Assembly (NCBI RefSeq): GCF_011602085.1
Contig: NZ_JAAONY010000002.1
Span: forward strand, 1,488,001 to 1,552,000
Reading direction: 5' to 3'
DNA length: 64,000 bases
DNA from: Pseudoteredinibacter isoporae
GTDB lineage: Bacteria; Pseudomonadota; Gammaproteobacteria; Pseudomonadales; Cellvibrionaceae
In this document: positions 33,449 to 42,939 of the stretch, piece by piece
Layout of the letters: every line of letters begins with the position of its first letter
Numbering within the stretch: position 1 is the stretch's first letter
Notes under the pieces: model-generated
Database searches by the model: none
What the model saw: only the letters and a program-made list of their open reading frames with translations
Told to the model about the DNA's origin: nothing
Translations under genes and position numbers: made by a program

Positions 33449-35239
33449 TTAAGCGATGGTCAGCAGGCTATCGCCAACGGCAACAGAGTCGCCCTCTTTG
33501 ATATTGATGCTGCCAATGGTGCCGGATTTAGGCGCACTTACTTCGGTTTCCATTTTCATGGCTTCCAAAATAATAATGGTGTCACCTTCATTAACCTGCT
33601 GCCCTGGGCTGACCAATACCTTGAAGATATTACCGGCCAGAGGTGCGGGTACAGGGTCACCGCCTGTTGGAACCGCTCCACCAGCGGCTGCAGGCGCCGC
33701 CGCAGCTGCGCCACCAACTGGCGCAATGCCCGTCAGGTCGCCGCCGTTAGATACCGTTACGGTATACGAAGCACCTTCAACGTTCACGGTGTACACTTCT
33801 TCGCCCGCATCGTTGGTCACAACCGAACTTTCTTTACCGGTCGGTGCAGGCTCAAAGGCAGACGCATCACCTCGGTTTTCCAGGAACTTCAAACCGATTT
33901 GCGGGAACAGCGCGTAAGTCAGTACGTCGTCAATTTCGCGATCACCGTCTTCCAGCTTAACGCCCTTCTCTTTAGACAAATCGCGCAGTTCAGCGGTCAA
34001 TTTGTCCAACTCAGGTTCGAGCAGATCGGCAGGGCGACAGGTAATTGCTTCACCACCATCCAGAACACGCTCTTGCAGCTCTTTGTTGTAAGCGGCTGGC
34101 GCGGCGCCGTATTCACCTTTAAGAACACCTTGAGTTTCTTTTGAGATGGACTTGTAACGTTCGCCGGTCAGCACGTTCAGAACCGCCTGGGTGCCTACAA
34201 TTTGCGAGGTAGGGGTTACCAGAGGGATAAAGCCCAGATCTTCACGTACACGCGGAATCTCATCCAGCACGTCCGCAAATTTATCTTCGGCACCCTGATC
34301 GCGCAGCTGGTTTTCCATATTGGTCAGCATGCCGCCAGGCACTTGAGCGGTCAGAATGCGGCCGTCAATGCCGCGCAGTGAACCTTCAAACTTGGCGTAC
34401 TTTTTACGCACTTCACGGAAGTAATTGGCAATTTCTTCCAGCAGAGCCAGATCCAGCCCCGTGTCGCGCTCCTGATCTTTCAAGATCGCAACAACAGATT
34501 CTGTAGGGCTGTGACCGTAGGTCATCGACATAGAGGAAATCGCCGTGTCGATATTGTCGATGCCCGCTTCAACACATTTCAGTGCAGTGGCCGTTGACAG
34601 GCCAGTGGTGGCGTGACATTGCATGTGGATTGGAATATCACATGCCGCTTTCAGCTTGCTCACCAGCTCGTAGCCCGCATAAGGGGTCAACAGGCCGGCC
34701 ATATCTTTAATTGCAATGGAGTCGGCGCCCATGTCTTCAATCAGTTTGCCCTGCTCCACCCACATATCGATGGTGTGCACGGGGCTGAGGGTGTAAGCAA
34801 TGGTGCCCTGGGCGTGCTTGCCCTGTTTTTTCACAGCTTTCAATGCGGTTTCGATATTGCGCATATCGTTCATCGCATCAAATACGCGGAATACATCAAC
34901 ACCGTTGACCGCGCAGCGCTCAACAAACTTGTCCACCACATCGTCAGCGTAGTGACGATAACCAAGAATATTCTGGCCACGGAACAACATCTGCATTGGG
35001 GTATTTGGCATCGCTTTTTTCAATTCACGAATGCGCTCCCAAGGATCTTCACCGAGATAACGAATACAGGCGTCAAAAGTGGCGCCACCCCAAGTCTCCA
35101 ATGACCAGAAGCCAACTTGATCAAGCTTCTCGGCAATTGGCAGCATATCGTCGATACGCATACGGGTGGCAAATAGGGATTGGTGGGCATCACGCAAAAC
35201 AACGTCGGTAATGCCAAGTGGTTTTTTGTTTTCGCTCAT
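33449..35239 (-). CDS. oadA: Oxaloacetate decarboxylase alpha subunit (biotin carrier)
   Basis: Carboxyltransferase and biotin carrier subunit of 596 residues. The N-terminal carboxyltransferase barrel begins [19 protein letters not shown], has [37 protein letters not shown] and [29 protein letters not shown] conserved carboxylase domain follows (about 300-470). An Ala/Pro linker leads to the biotinyl domain, where EAMKMETE carries the biotinylated Lys near residue 562. It transfers CO2 from oxaloacetate to biotin. It lies 17 bases before oadB and about 60 bases after oadG. Biotin ligase is outside the window. Confidence 0.97.
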   Translation of the reverse strand: MSENKKPLGITDVVLRDAHQSLFATRMRIDDMLPIAEKLDQVGFWSLETWGGATFDACIRYLGEDPWERIRELKKAMPNTPMQMLFRGQNILGYRHYADDVVDKFVERCAVNGVDVFRVFDAMNDMRNIETALKAVKKQGKHAQGTIAYTLSPVHTIDMWVEQGKLIEDMGADSIAIKDMAGLLTPYAGYELVSKLKAACDIPIHMQCHATTGLSTATALKCVEAGIDNIDTAISSMSMTYGHSPTESVVAILKDQERDTGLDLALLEEIANYFREVRKKYAKFEGSLRGIDGRILTAQVPGGMLTNMENQLRDQGAEDKFADVLDEIPRVREDLGFIPLVTPTSQIVGTQAVLNVLTGERYKSISKETQGVLKGEYGAAPAAYNKELQERVLDGGEAITCRPADLLEPELDKLTAELRDLSKEKGVKLEDGDREIDDVLTYALFPQIGLKFLENRGDASAFEPAPTGKESSVVTNDAGEEVYTVNVEGASYTVTVSNGGDLTGIAPVGGAAAAAPAAAGGAVPTGGDPVPAPLAGNIFKVLVSPGQQVNEGDTIIILEAMKMETEVSAPKSGTIGSINIKEGDSVAVGDSLLTIA

Positions 35240-35298
35240 AATGGTGCCTTTAACTGGTGCCTGGGGCTAAACAGGCGTCCTAATATCAAATGGGCTTT

Positions 35299-35541
35299 TT
35301 ATTTGTTTCGATGCTGCTCTATCGCGGCCTGGATGATGGCGATCAACTTCGGATCGTTCACCTGGGCAGGAGCCTGAGCGGCCGGAGTTGGTGTCGCTTC
35401 GGGCTCAGCTTCGGGGAAATATTTCTGAATCACCGCTGACATGATGTTGACGGCAATAACGAGCAGGGTCAGGAACACGAATACGGTCCCCATCCCGAAT
35501 AGCATCAGGTCGGTCCCCTGTTGCATTAGGCTTGCTGACAT
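35299..35541 (-). CDS. oadG: Oxaloacetate decarboxylase gamma subunit
   Basis: This 80-residue protein has one membrane helix (DLMLFGMGTVFVFLTLLVIAVNIMS), an Ala/Pro-rich linker and a C-terminal His-containing tail (IIQAAIEQHRNK). These are the hallmarks of OadG, which assembles the complex and binds Zn2+ through its tail. ATG 35541 follows GAGGAG by seven bases; the frame is open to 35658 but the extra sequence is not conserved. It is the first gene of oadGAB. Confidence 0.93.
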   Translation of the reverse strand: MSASLMQQGTDLMLFGMGTVFVFLTLLVIAVNIMSAVIQKYFPEAEPEATPTPAAQAPAQVNDPKLIAIIQAAIEQHRNK

Positions 35542-35558
35542 GGTGGTCTCCTCGAAAT

Positions 35559-35577
35559 CATACAAACCATTTGTATG
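35559..35577. promoter_or_regulatory. Palindromic operator candidate in the oadGAB leader
   Basis: CATACAAA (35559-35566) and TTTGTATG (35570-35577) are a perfect 8-base inverted repeat with spacer CCA. A further imperfect GAAA/TTTC match flanks it. It is 18 bases upstream of the oadG ATG. The regulator is unknown. Confidence 0.55.
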
Positions 35578-35909
35578 TTTCACTTTTATACGTTCTATCT
35601 CACACCGCAGTGGCGCGTGATTGAGCCTTTCTTGTTTACAGCCCTGATCAGAACTCACTCCCGGGCTAAATGAGCGAGCTTGGAGAATGTATCTTGATCG
35701 GTCAAGGTAAGCAAATTTTCCCTCTTACTACAAAACTACAAAGATACTACAAAACACAAACATCATATAAATCAAATACTTAAAAAACCCCACACACCGT
35801 ATAGACCCTCAAAAAGCCGAAAAAACTACAAGAATCACGAACCCGTAAAAGAGTGGATTTAGGGTTTCCCTTCGCTTTGCAGTAGAATGCCCGCTTTTTA
35901 GCGGATTTT
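35578..35909. other. AT-rich region upstream of oadG and dusC with ACTACAAA repeats
   Basis: ACTACAAA occurs as direct repeats at 35727-35734, 35735-35742 and 35746-35753, with a related ACTACAAG at 35825-35832. A TAGAAT (35883-35888) may be the -10 of dusC, 22 bases before its ATG. No gene is seen in this 330-base region. Confidence 0.5.
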
Positions 35910-36875
35910 ATGCGAATTTTTCTGGCCCCAATGGAGGGCGTCGTCGATTTTCAGATGCGCCAATTGCTCACCAGCATTGGCGGTCTGGACGGCTGTGTCA
36001 CCGAATTTCTGCGTATCTGCGATCAACGCCTGCCCCGGCGAGTGTTCACTAAGCTCTGCCCTGAACTCCTGCAACAAAGCCACACCCAATCAGGTACTCC
36101 TGTGGCCTTCCAGTTACTTGGAGGCAATGCCGAAGCCATGGCTTTTAACGCCGCCAAGGCGGCCAGTTTGGGTGCCGACAGCATCGACCTGAATTTCGGC
36201 TGTCCAGCCAAAACCGTGAACCGTAATGACGGCGGCGCCAAACTGCTGCAGGAACCCAATCGCATTCATACTATCGTCAGGGCCGTTCGCGAAGCGGTGC
36301 CCAACGATATTGATGTTACCGCAAAAATTCGCCTGGGCTTCCAGGATCGCAGCATGGGCCTGGAAAACGCCCACGCCATTGCCGACGCAGGCGCTCAGCG
36401 GTTGGTCGTTCACGCCCGCAGCAAAAGCGACGCCTACCGCCCACCAGCGTATTGGAACGAGTTACAACCGATTCGCGAGCAACTTGGCATCCCGGTTATC
36501 GCCAATGGTGAAATCTGGAGTGCAGAAGATTTGAAACGCTGCGCGGAGCAAAGTGGCTGTGAAGATTTCATGATCGGCCGTGGCCTGCTGGCGAGACCAG
36601 ACCTGGCGCTCGCCATCAAGCACCCGGACACGCACCTGGCCTGGGACTGGCAGGATATTCTCCCCCTGTTGCTGGACTTCTTCCGTAAGGGCATCGAACA
36701 ATACCCTGAAAAGTACTGCGGCAATCGGCTCAAGCAATGGTTTATGTATCTGCAACGCAGCTACCCTGAAGCGGAACGGTTTTTTAATTCCTTAAAACGC
36801 TTGCGTGGGCGTGATGAAATTGAAACGCTGTTCGCCCAGCATGCTAAAGAACAGAGAATAGAACTGGCCTCATGA
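35910..36875 (+). CDS. dusC: tRNA-dihydrouridine(16) synthase DusC
   Basis: This FMN-dependent tRNA dihydrouridine synthase of 321 residues reduces uridine 16 of tRNA. It has a barrel starting IFLAPMEGVVDFQMRQLL, then INFGCPAKTVNRNDGGAKLL-type catalytic segment (Cys in NFGCPAKTVN), TAKIRLGF, LVVHARSKSDAYRPPAYW and VIANGEIWSAEDL. The C-terminal helical domain (about 245-321) has RLKQWFMYLQRSYPEAERFFNSLKRLR, typical of DusC. The next gene overlaps the stop by four bases. Confidence 0.94.
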   Translation: MRIFLAPMEGVVDFQMRQLLTSIGGLDGCVTEFLRICDQRLPRRVFTKLCPELLQQSHTQSGTPVAFQLLGGNAEAMAFNAAKAASLGADSIDLNFGCPAKTVNRNDGGAKLLQEPNRIHTIVRAVREAVPNDIDVTAKIRLGFQDRSMGLENAHAIADAGAQRLVVHARSKSDAYRPPAYWNELQPIREQLGIPVIANGEIWSAEDLKRCAEQSGCEDFMIGRGLLARPDLALAIKHPDTHLAWDWQDILPLLLDFFRKGIEQYPEKYCGNRLKQWFMYLQRSYPEAERFFNSLKRLRGRDEIETLFAQHAKEQRIELAS

Positions 36876-37390
36876 CATCTTCTGATCGACAACTGGAGCA
36901 CCACGAACATCGGGCCGAATCCACGCTGGGTCCCGGCCTAAGCTTTCTACTGCATAACATTGAATCACCCAGTAATGTCGGCGCCCTGTTTCGCTGCGCA
37001 GATGCTTTGGGTTGCGAACACATTTATCTCAGTGGCTCGACAGCTGCCCCGCCAAACCGAAAATTGCGTAAAGCCTCTCGATCTGCCGAACTCTATGTAA
37101 GTTATAGCAAACATAACCATTTCGAAGATCTGCTGGACACACTAAAAGAAAACAGGGTTCTTACGCTCGCACTTGAATTAAGCGTAAACAGCATTGCACT
37201 GGAAAACTTTGTACTGGATAAAAAATACCAATCAATATGCCTTGTTCCAGGCTCCGAAAATCATGGCCTCGACGAAAAATTATTAAACGCCTGTGAACAG
37301 GCCGTTTACATTCCCATGCGAGGGCACAATTCTTCTATGAATATTGCTACCGCCTGTGCAATTGCAGCCTACCGATTGCAGCAGGGGTAG
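36872..37390 (+). CDS. TrmH/SpoU family RNA 2'-O-methyltransferase
   Basis: This SPOUT-type methyltransferase of 172 residues has motif 1 LLHNIESPSNVGALFRCADALG, motif 2 SICLVPGSENHGLDEKLL and motif 3 AVYIPMRGHNSSMNIATACAIAAYRLQ, which form the knotted SAM site. It lacks the N-terminal substrate-binding domain of RlmB, so it is a minimal member; the exact RNA target is unknown. Its ATG overlaps the dusC stop by four bases. It is more AT-rich than dusC, as are the next two genes. Confidence 0.9.
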   Translation: MTSSDRQLEHHEHRAESTLGPGLSFLLHNIESPSNVGALFRCADALGCEHIYLSGSTAAPPNRKLRKASRSAELYVSYSKHNHFEDLLDTLKENRVLTLALELSVNSIALENFVLDKKYQSICLVPGSENHGLDEKLLNACEQAVYIPMRGHNSSMNIATACAIAAYRLQQG

Positions 37391-37473
37391 CATAAACACG
37401 CATCACACCTTCATAAGGTTCACTTCGGCGCATATTTCAAATAGACCTGTACGTCTGCAGGTCGATATTTCTA

Positions 37474-38220
37474 TCAGGCATAGCAACGAACCGTTTCGTC
37501 ACCGGCTTGGAAGTTCGCCTTGTCTTCGCACAATCGGGCATTGATCTCACGAAACAAATCAGAAACCTGCGTATTGATGTTGCGCATAAATATTTCCCGT
37601 TCAAACAAGAACGGTGAGCGCCATCCACAGTGTTTCACAGGGTCGCCAATTTCTTCAAAGCGAAAACCGGATTGCTTGATCAGCTGGGCGAGTCGGGGCT
37701 CCATCATCGCCGCGCCGTACTCGGCTTCAGAATTAACGAAGAGAGATACACAAATAGAGAACAACCCCAACAACACAACAGGCGCTTTGCAACTCTCCAA
37801 CAAGTCTGCATTTTCCGGCAAAGCCGCATCACGCTTGACCTGCCCGCGAAACTCCGGCAACACCGCCAGGCGAGAAAACTCGATAATTTTCCCAGGTAAA
37901 AACACATCGGGATCGAACATCTCTCGGTTGAGACTGTCTTTAAAGACTTCTTCGTAAGGCAAAGGTTTTTCTGGATTTTTTAAATCGCCACCAATGATTC
38001 TTGCACAAGCGACGGCCTGACCACTGGGTTTGTGTAACAATAATGCGTGCTCAGAGTGCGCATCGTACTCATCAACCTCCATCTCGTAATCGTCGGCGTC
38101 AAAATAATTAAGTTCACGACAAAAAACACGATGACGAATTCGATAACAACGCTCTAAATCGTGATCACTATATGCACGTTTAACATCATAAAATTTTTCA
38201 AAATGGTCTAGTAAAGTCAT
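37474..38220 (-). CDS. PEP-CTERM/exosortase-associated acyltransferase-like protein
   Basis: This 248-residue GNAT-fold protein resembles the PEP-CTERM/exosortase-associated acyltransferase family (TIGR03694), itself related to the LuxI and FeeM autoinducer or N-acyl amino acid synthases. The N-terminal pattern is ERCYRIRHRVFCRELNYFDADDYEMEVDEYDAHSEHALL, then AVACARIIGGD, IIEFSRLAVLPEFRG and a C-terminal GDPVKHCGWRSPFLFE. Its product is not known. No exosortase or PEP-CTERM substrate gene is in the window. ATG 38220 follows a very strong GGAGGGAG. The gene is AT-richer than its neighbours. Confidence 0.75.
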   Translation of the reverse strand: MTLLDHFEKFYDVKRAYSDHDLERCYRIRHRVFCRELNYFDADDYEMEVDEYDAHSEHALLLHKPSGQAVACARIIGGDLKNPEKPLPYEEVFKDSLNREMFDPDVFLPGKIIEFSRLAVLPEFRGQVKRDAALPENADLLESCKAPVVLLGLFSICVSLFVNSEAEYGAAMMEPRLAQLIKQSGFRFEEIGDPVKHCGWRSPFLFEREIFMRNINTQVSDLFREINARLCEDKANFQAGDETVRCYA

Positions 38221-38386
38221 AACACTCCCTCCCACCGGACTGTGAAAATAAACACCATTTACATCCCTAAGGCGACTTCATTATATAGACTCAGTTAACA
38301 GCATTTCTGTGAACTCACATCAAAGTAATATTATTTTTTTTGTTTATGGTTTATCTTTTTCCCCTATCATTCACCAAGCAGATTTC

Positions 38387-39169
38387 ATGATGAACAAAAA
38401 CAAAGGTTATGTAAACCAAGACTACTTAAGCCAGGCAGCTCAGATGTTTGCTCCAATAAAGACGGGGAGTTATGAAAAATTACAGGCGCAATCTGCCCAA
38501 TCCTTGATTGACATAGGCTGCGGACCAGGTATCGACACCACCACCATCGCACAGCTCTATCCTGAACTAAATGAAATTATTGGCGTGGATTTTGATAAAG
38601 AAATGGTGCAACAGGCCGATACCCTAGCTAAGCAAAAGGAATGCAGCGACAGGATTAGACACCAACACGCCAGCACTTACGAGTTACCTTTTCCCGACAA
38701 TCGCTTCGATGCCGTTCGCGCAGAACGCCTCTTTATGCATTTGGAAAAACCCGAACTTGCTTTAAAGGAAATGATTCGGGTCGCTAAACCTGGTTCAAAG
38801 TTGGTCATTGTTGAAACGGATTGGGCGAGCATGTCCGTCAACAACAATATGGATGAGTTGGAACGCCGCCTCAGTCACTACTTTGCGAGCGAATTCTTAC
38901 ACAACGGTTATTCGGCCAGACGACTGCCTGCGCAACTTACCGCGCTTGGCGTTAAGGATGTGGATATAGACATTAGCAGTTTGCAGTCCAGGGATCATCA
39001 TTTGTGGCAGCTTTTATCTCAGCACGCAGCGATGATGGATAAAGCTTTGGAGAATAGTTTTATTAACCCAAAGGAATATCAAGACTGGAATCAACAATTG
39101 GAAGAAAGCAAAGCAAGTGAGTCATTCTTTAGCACCATAAACATAATGACTTTCTGTTGCACGATTTAG
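38387..39169 (+). CDS. Class I SAM-dependent methyltransferase (UbiE-like)
   Basis: This 260-residue methyltransferase has motif I SLIDIGCGPGIDTTTIAQLYPE, then IIGVDFDKEMVQQA, ASTYELPFPDNRFDAVRAERLFMHLEKPELALKEMIRVAKPGSKLVIVETDW. This is the Methyltransf_11/UbiE pattern. The substrate is unknown. ATG 38387 or 38390 are both possible; the longer frame to 38309 is not conserved. Codon use is AT-rich compared with the flanking operons, which suggests transfer. It is divergent from the acyltransferase gene and could act in the same pathway. Confidence 0.85.
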   Translation: MMNKNKGYVNQDYLSQAAQMFAPIKTGSYEKLQAQSAQSLIDIGCGPGIDTTTIAQLYPELNEIIGVDFDKEMVQQADTLAKQKECSDRIRHQHASTYELPFPDNRFDAVRAERLFMHLEKPELALKEMIRVAKPGSKLVIVETDWASMSVNNNMDELERRLSHYFASEFLHNGYSARRLPAQLTALGVKDVDIDISSLQSRDHHLWQLLSQHAAMMDKALENSFINPKEYQDWNQQLEESKASESFFSTINIMTFCCTI

Positions 39170-39533
39170 TTATTTAGAACCAGTTTGTCACCGAATGCAT
39201 TGTTTGTTTGGTGACAATAAAAACGGCGCCACTTTTTTTGCCGAAGGGCCGGCTGCGGCGGGCCTAAAGTAGAGTTCTCAGATATACTTTACGGAGCAAC
39301 AAAGTCTCGGTGAATCAAGCAGAGGTACGGCTTGGGCGTCAAAAAAATGACGTAAGTTTAAGGACAAACAAAAGGATGCTACGTAGGCCAATACCAACAT
39401 TCGGAAAGTAAAGTCTTTCCACGCTTTGCAGTTTGCTTCAAAGATCAACGGAAGTCCCTAAAAGGCCTTAGGTGCCATCCGTTGGACTGATTTACATCGA
39501 CAGCAATATATAGGCAGAAGCGGAAAGGGCTAA
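39170..39533 (+). other. 364-base structured region upstream of the GGDEF-EAL operon
   Basis: No open frame of note. Four secondary-structure elements are visible: TTGTCACC/GGTGACAA with a 17-base loop (39186-39218), likely the end of the methyltransferase transcript; TAAAGTA/TACTTTA (39265-39271 and 39285-39291); a GC-rich GGCC-type segment near 39245-39264; and a nested hairpin CAACGGA (39446-39452) with TCCGTTG (39478-39484) enclosing CCTAA/TTAGG (39457-39461, 39468-39472). The last is 50 bases before the ATG, with no U run. Confidence 0.5.
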
Positions 39534-42479
39534 ATGCGCTCGGTTTTTTTAAGTCTTAAATGGCAGGTAGCGATCAGCGTTAGCTTGATTCTCTTTTTGG
39601 GAATCGGCCTGATCACCATTTTTGGCCAAAACAATCTTGAACAGACGTTTATTCAAGAGCGCGATCGTATTTTGAAAGATCGCCAGCGCTCGATTAACAC
39701 CGCTTTGTTTTCAATCCAAAGACAACTGCTTCACATCGCAGGTCACCTTCAAGGCCAAGCCGCACAACTCGATCCCGATCTCAGCCTGCGAAAACGATTA
39801 AGCCAAACCGTACATTCCAATTGGGATCAACTGAACTTCGAGTGGGAAGTCGATGCCGTGTTGTTATACGGCAGTGATCAGGAAGCCTGGCTGCAATTGG
39901 GCCTGCCCAGCATGCAATCGCTGCTGCCCAAAGAATGGCTGAATGCCGTTTACCGTTCGGAATCCCCACTGGATAAAATTTTCTGTCGTCACTCCTGCTG
40001 GCAGGTTGTCGCCGTTCCGGTATTGATCGATACCAATCAAAACGGTGTGATGATTCTGGTTAAATCCCTGGTGGATGCGGTGATTGAATTCCAGCAATCC
40101 ACCGCCGCCGATGTTGGCATCCTGATTCCTCCGGGCAACTCCGAAAACGCATTGCAAAACCCCCTTCGTCGTATCCCTAACTGGCAGCGGGACATTGTTG
40201 CATTGACCGGCGGAGCCAGCGCTCATGAAGCGCTGCAGACACTCAGCCAGGAAGTTGCCTTGGACAATCTGGTCAATCAGCGAAAGGTTCTGCCCTTCAA
40301 ACAGCAAAACCTTGAGCTCGCGATTGTCAGTCTGAGTGCCCAAAGCCCGGCCGAACAGGCATCCGTGTTAATTATTGAAGATGTCAGCGCCCAGCTCAAT
40401 GAACTGCATTCGACGATCAAGGCTTTACTGCTCTCGGCCTTGGTGATTTTAATCAGTGCCGAGATCGCCTTGCTCAGTATGCTCTGGAGCCCGATGAGCC
40501 AGCTTCGAAAAGTGGCCACAGTACTGCCGGAATTGGCTCGAAACGATCGCAATCGCCTTGATCTGCTGCCACAGCTTCCGAAGAAAGATGGCCTACTGCG
40601 CAATGAGATCCACAATCTGCAAGACTCCAGTATTGACCTGGCCGAAAAACTCGCAGAAATGGATGAGCAAATCAAACTGCGCACCCGGGGCCTGAAGATT
40701 CGCAGCCGAGAACTGCTGGCCGAAAAGAACTTTGCCACCACGTTGATCAACAATGTACAAGCGATCATTCTGACCCAGGACAAAGAAGGCAACATCCACC
40801 TGATCAATAATGAAGGCTGTATGTTGCTCGGCACCCCCATGACCGCCGACAACAAAACCAAGGAACAGCTGAATTATTTCTCCAGTTTTGGTTTCAGTGA
40901 TAATGATGTGGTCACCCAAGGTATTACATCGCTCTGCCAAAGCCAGAACCACGGCAACAGCTTTCAGCATGAAGGCGAACTGGAACTGCGCGGCCAGAAT
41001 TACTATATGCAATGGAAGCACAGCTTACTGCCCGGAAAAGATGAAATGATACTGACCGTGGGTATTGATCTGAGCGGTCGCAAAGCCGCCGAGGATAATC
41101 TCGCCTGGCTGGCCGATCACGATCATCTCACCAAGCTTTTCAACCGCCGCCACTTCCAACGTGAATTTGAGCAGATACTGAAACGCAGCCATCGCAATAA
41201 GCGTTCAGGCGCCCTGTTCTTTTTTGACATCGACCAATTCAAAATCATCAATGACACCTCTGGCCACCCGGCCGGCGACCGCCTGCTGTGTGAAGTCGCT
41301 AATCATCTCTCACTGGGCATTCGAAACATTGATGTCTTCGCTCGCCTCGGAGGCGATGAATTTGGTTTATTGGTCGAAGAAATCAATGACGAAGGCATTA
41401 TTATTCTCGCCCAGAAGCTCTGCGATATCGTCGGCAATATCGAAGTGAACCTGGAAGGTTTAAAACACAAGATTTCAATCAGTATCGGTATTGTTAAATT
41501 CCCGGCCCACGGTAAGGAAGTGGACGAGCTGATGGCCAATGTGGATCTGGCCATGTATAAAGCGAAGGCCAACAACAATGGCCGCAGCAACTGGCAGATG
41601 TATTCCGCTTCCAGCAGCAAGAAAGGCGAATTGGTGAAAACCATGGATTGGCAGGCAAAGATCCGCAATGCCCTGGATCTTCAACGTCTGACGCTGTACT
41701 ACCAGCCAATTTACGACATTAAAAATAAAACCATATCCCACTATGAAGCCCTGCTTCGAATGCTGGATGAGGAAGGCAACATAATTTCGCCCGGGCAATT
41801 CATACCCATTGCGGAACAGACCGGCTTGATCATGGAGCTGGATCAATATGTGGTGCAGCAAGCCATTCGTGATTTGCTGGGTTTCCAAAGCCAGGGACAG
41901 GATATCCATATTGCCATCAACATTTCTGCAAATGCCCTGGCTAGCGCAGAATTTATCCAGAGCCTGACGCAAATCACGTTGAACCGTGAAAGCCTTCACG
42001 GAAAGATCATTTTTGAGCTGACAGAGACCGCTGCCGTTGAAGATGTTCGCGCAACCGCCGATATCATCAACAGTTGTAAACGGATGGGATACCACTTCTC
42101 AATCGATGACTTTGGTAAAGGCTACGCCTCCTGGTTTTATTTGCGCGAGCTACCAGTGGATTACGTGAAAATTGACGGCTCCTTTGTACACAATCTGGCC
42201 TCCAGTAAAGAGGACTATCTCTTTGTACAAGCCATCAACAACGTCGCCCAGGGCCTTGGCAAAAAGACCGTCGCCGAATTCGTTGAAGATGCTGAATCCC
42301 TGGCGCTGATTGAAGAACTGGGTATCGACTACGCCCAGGGTTACTACATCGGCAAACCGGCAGAGCAACTCCTTAAGGATGGTGACATCAGTCATCTGGA
42401 TGGCACGACAGACGCCACTAACAATGTTACGGCAATTCAAAAAAACAAGGATTATGCAAAAAATATCAACAAAGGTTGA
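39534..42479 (+). CDS. Membrane GGDEF-EAL cyclic-di-GMP enzyme with periplasmic sensor
   Basis: This 981-residue protein has two membrane helices, about 10-32 and 295-318, enclosing a periplasmic sensor of about 260 residues; it has a CxxxxC pair (FCRHSC) that could be redox-active. A HAMP-like linker and PAS-like region (about 400-520) follow. The GGDEF domain has an intact RLGGDEFG (about 604) with the inhibitory RxxD (RNID). The EAL domain has YEALLR (about 735), FELTETAAVED, IDDFGKGYASWFYLRELPVDYVKIDGSF and KKTVAEFVED, all active-site features present. Both synthesis and breakdown are thus possible. It opens an operon with a half-size binding protein and a porin, so the sensor probably reads the state of the periplasm or outer membrane. 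Confidence 0.93.
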   Translation: MRSVFLSLKWQVAISVSLILFLGIGLITIFGQNNLEQTFIQERDRILKDRQRSINTALFSIQRQLLHIAGHLQGQAAQLDPDLSLRKRLSQTVHSNWDQLNFEWEVDAVLLYGSDQEAWLQLGLPSMQSLLPKEWLNAVYRSESPLDKIFCRHSCWQVVAVPVLIDTNQNGVMILVKSLVDAVIEFQQSTAADVGILIPPGNSENALQNPLRRIPNWQRDIVALTGGASAHEALQTLSQEVALDNLVNQRKVLPFKQQNLELAIVSLSAQSPAEQASVLIIEDVSAQLNELHSTIKALLLSALVILISAEIALLSMLWSPMSQLRKVATVLPELARNDRNRLDLLPQLPKKDGLLRNEIHNLQDSSIDLAEKLAEMDEQIKLRTRGLKIRSRELLAEKNFATTLINNVQAIILTQDKEGNIHLINNEGCMLLGTPMTADNKTKEQLNYFSSFGFSDNDVVTQGITSLCQSQNHGNSFQHEGELELRGQNYYMQWKHSLLPGKDEMILTVGIDLSGRKAAEDNLAWLADHDHLTKLFNRRHFQREFEQILKRSHRNKRSGALFFFDIDQFKIINDTSGHPAGDRLLCEVANHLSLGIRNIDVFARLGGDEFGLLVEEINDEGIIILAQKLCDIVGNIEVNLEGLKHKISISIGIVKFPAHGKEVDELMANVDLAMYKAKANNNGRSNWQMYSASSSKKGELVKTMDWQAKIRNALDLQRLTLYYQPIYDIKNKTISHYEALLRMLDEEGNIISPGQFIPIAEQTGLIMELDQYVVQQAIRDLLGFQSQGQDIHIAINISANALASAEFIQSLTQITLNRESLHGKIIFELTETAAVEDVRATADIINSCKRMGYHFSIDDFGKGYASWFYLRELPVDYVKIDGSFVHNLASSKEDYLFVQAINNVAQGLGKKTVAEFVEDAESLALIEELGIDYAQGYYIGKPAEQLLKDGDISHLDGTTDATNNVTAIQKNKDYAKNINKG

Positions 42480-42939
42480 TCCTGATTTCCCCGGCGGGTT
42501 TCAGCGATGGCTAAGGCTAAGCGCCACCAGTTTTTTCCTGGCCTTACTGTGCATAGTGAGTCATGCGGCTTCCAGCGACCATGGTATTGCAGTTATTGCA
42601 AATCAACAGGTCGATGCCGCGAGTTTATCTCCTACGCGCCTCAAATCCATTTTTGGTATGCGTACCACGACTTGGAAAAACGGCCAACCGATCAGAGTTT
42701 TTGTTCTTAAAGACAACAATCCACTGCACGTGCGTTTTACCAAAGACGTCTTGCAAACTTATCCCTACAACCTGCGACGGATTTGGGAGAGACGGGTCTA
42801 TTCAGGAACAGGGCTGGCCCCCACCGTCGTAAATTCAGAAGGAGAGATGCTCAAACTTATCGCCGAAACGGACAATGCTATCGGCTACATTCAGCATCAC
42901 AATATTGACCAAAACGTTAAGGTATTAGAAATTCGATGA
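42454..42939 (+). CDS. Half-size PstS-like periplasmic substrate-binding protein
   Basis: This 161-residue exported protein (signal peptide ending in VSHAAS) has one PBP-like lobe: LSPTRLKSIFGMRTTTWKNGQPIRVFVLKD, then GTGLAPTVVNSEGEMLKLIAETDNAIGYIQHHN. It aligns with the C-terminal half of PstS-type phosphate-binding proteins but lacks the first lobe, so ligand binding may differ. The ATG overlaps the GGDEF-EAL stop by 26 bases, and the next gene overlaps its stop by four, so the three are translated together. No transporter permease genes are near, so a signalling role is more likely than uptake. Confidence 0.83.
   Translation: MQKISTKVDPDFPGGFQRWLRLSATSFFLALLCIVSHAASSDHGIAVIANQQVDAASLSPTRLKSIFGMRTTTWKNGQPIRVFVLKDNNPLHVRFTKDVLQTYPYNLRRIWERRVYSGTGLAPTVVNSEGEMLKLIAETDNAIGYIQHHNIDQNVKVLEIR

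Noticed and set aside
39170-39533. c-di-GMP riboswitch (GEMM) before the GGDEF-EAL gene
   Set aside because: The conserved GEMM core sequences are absent.
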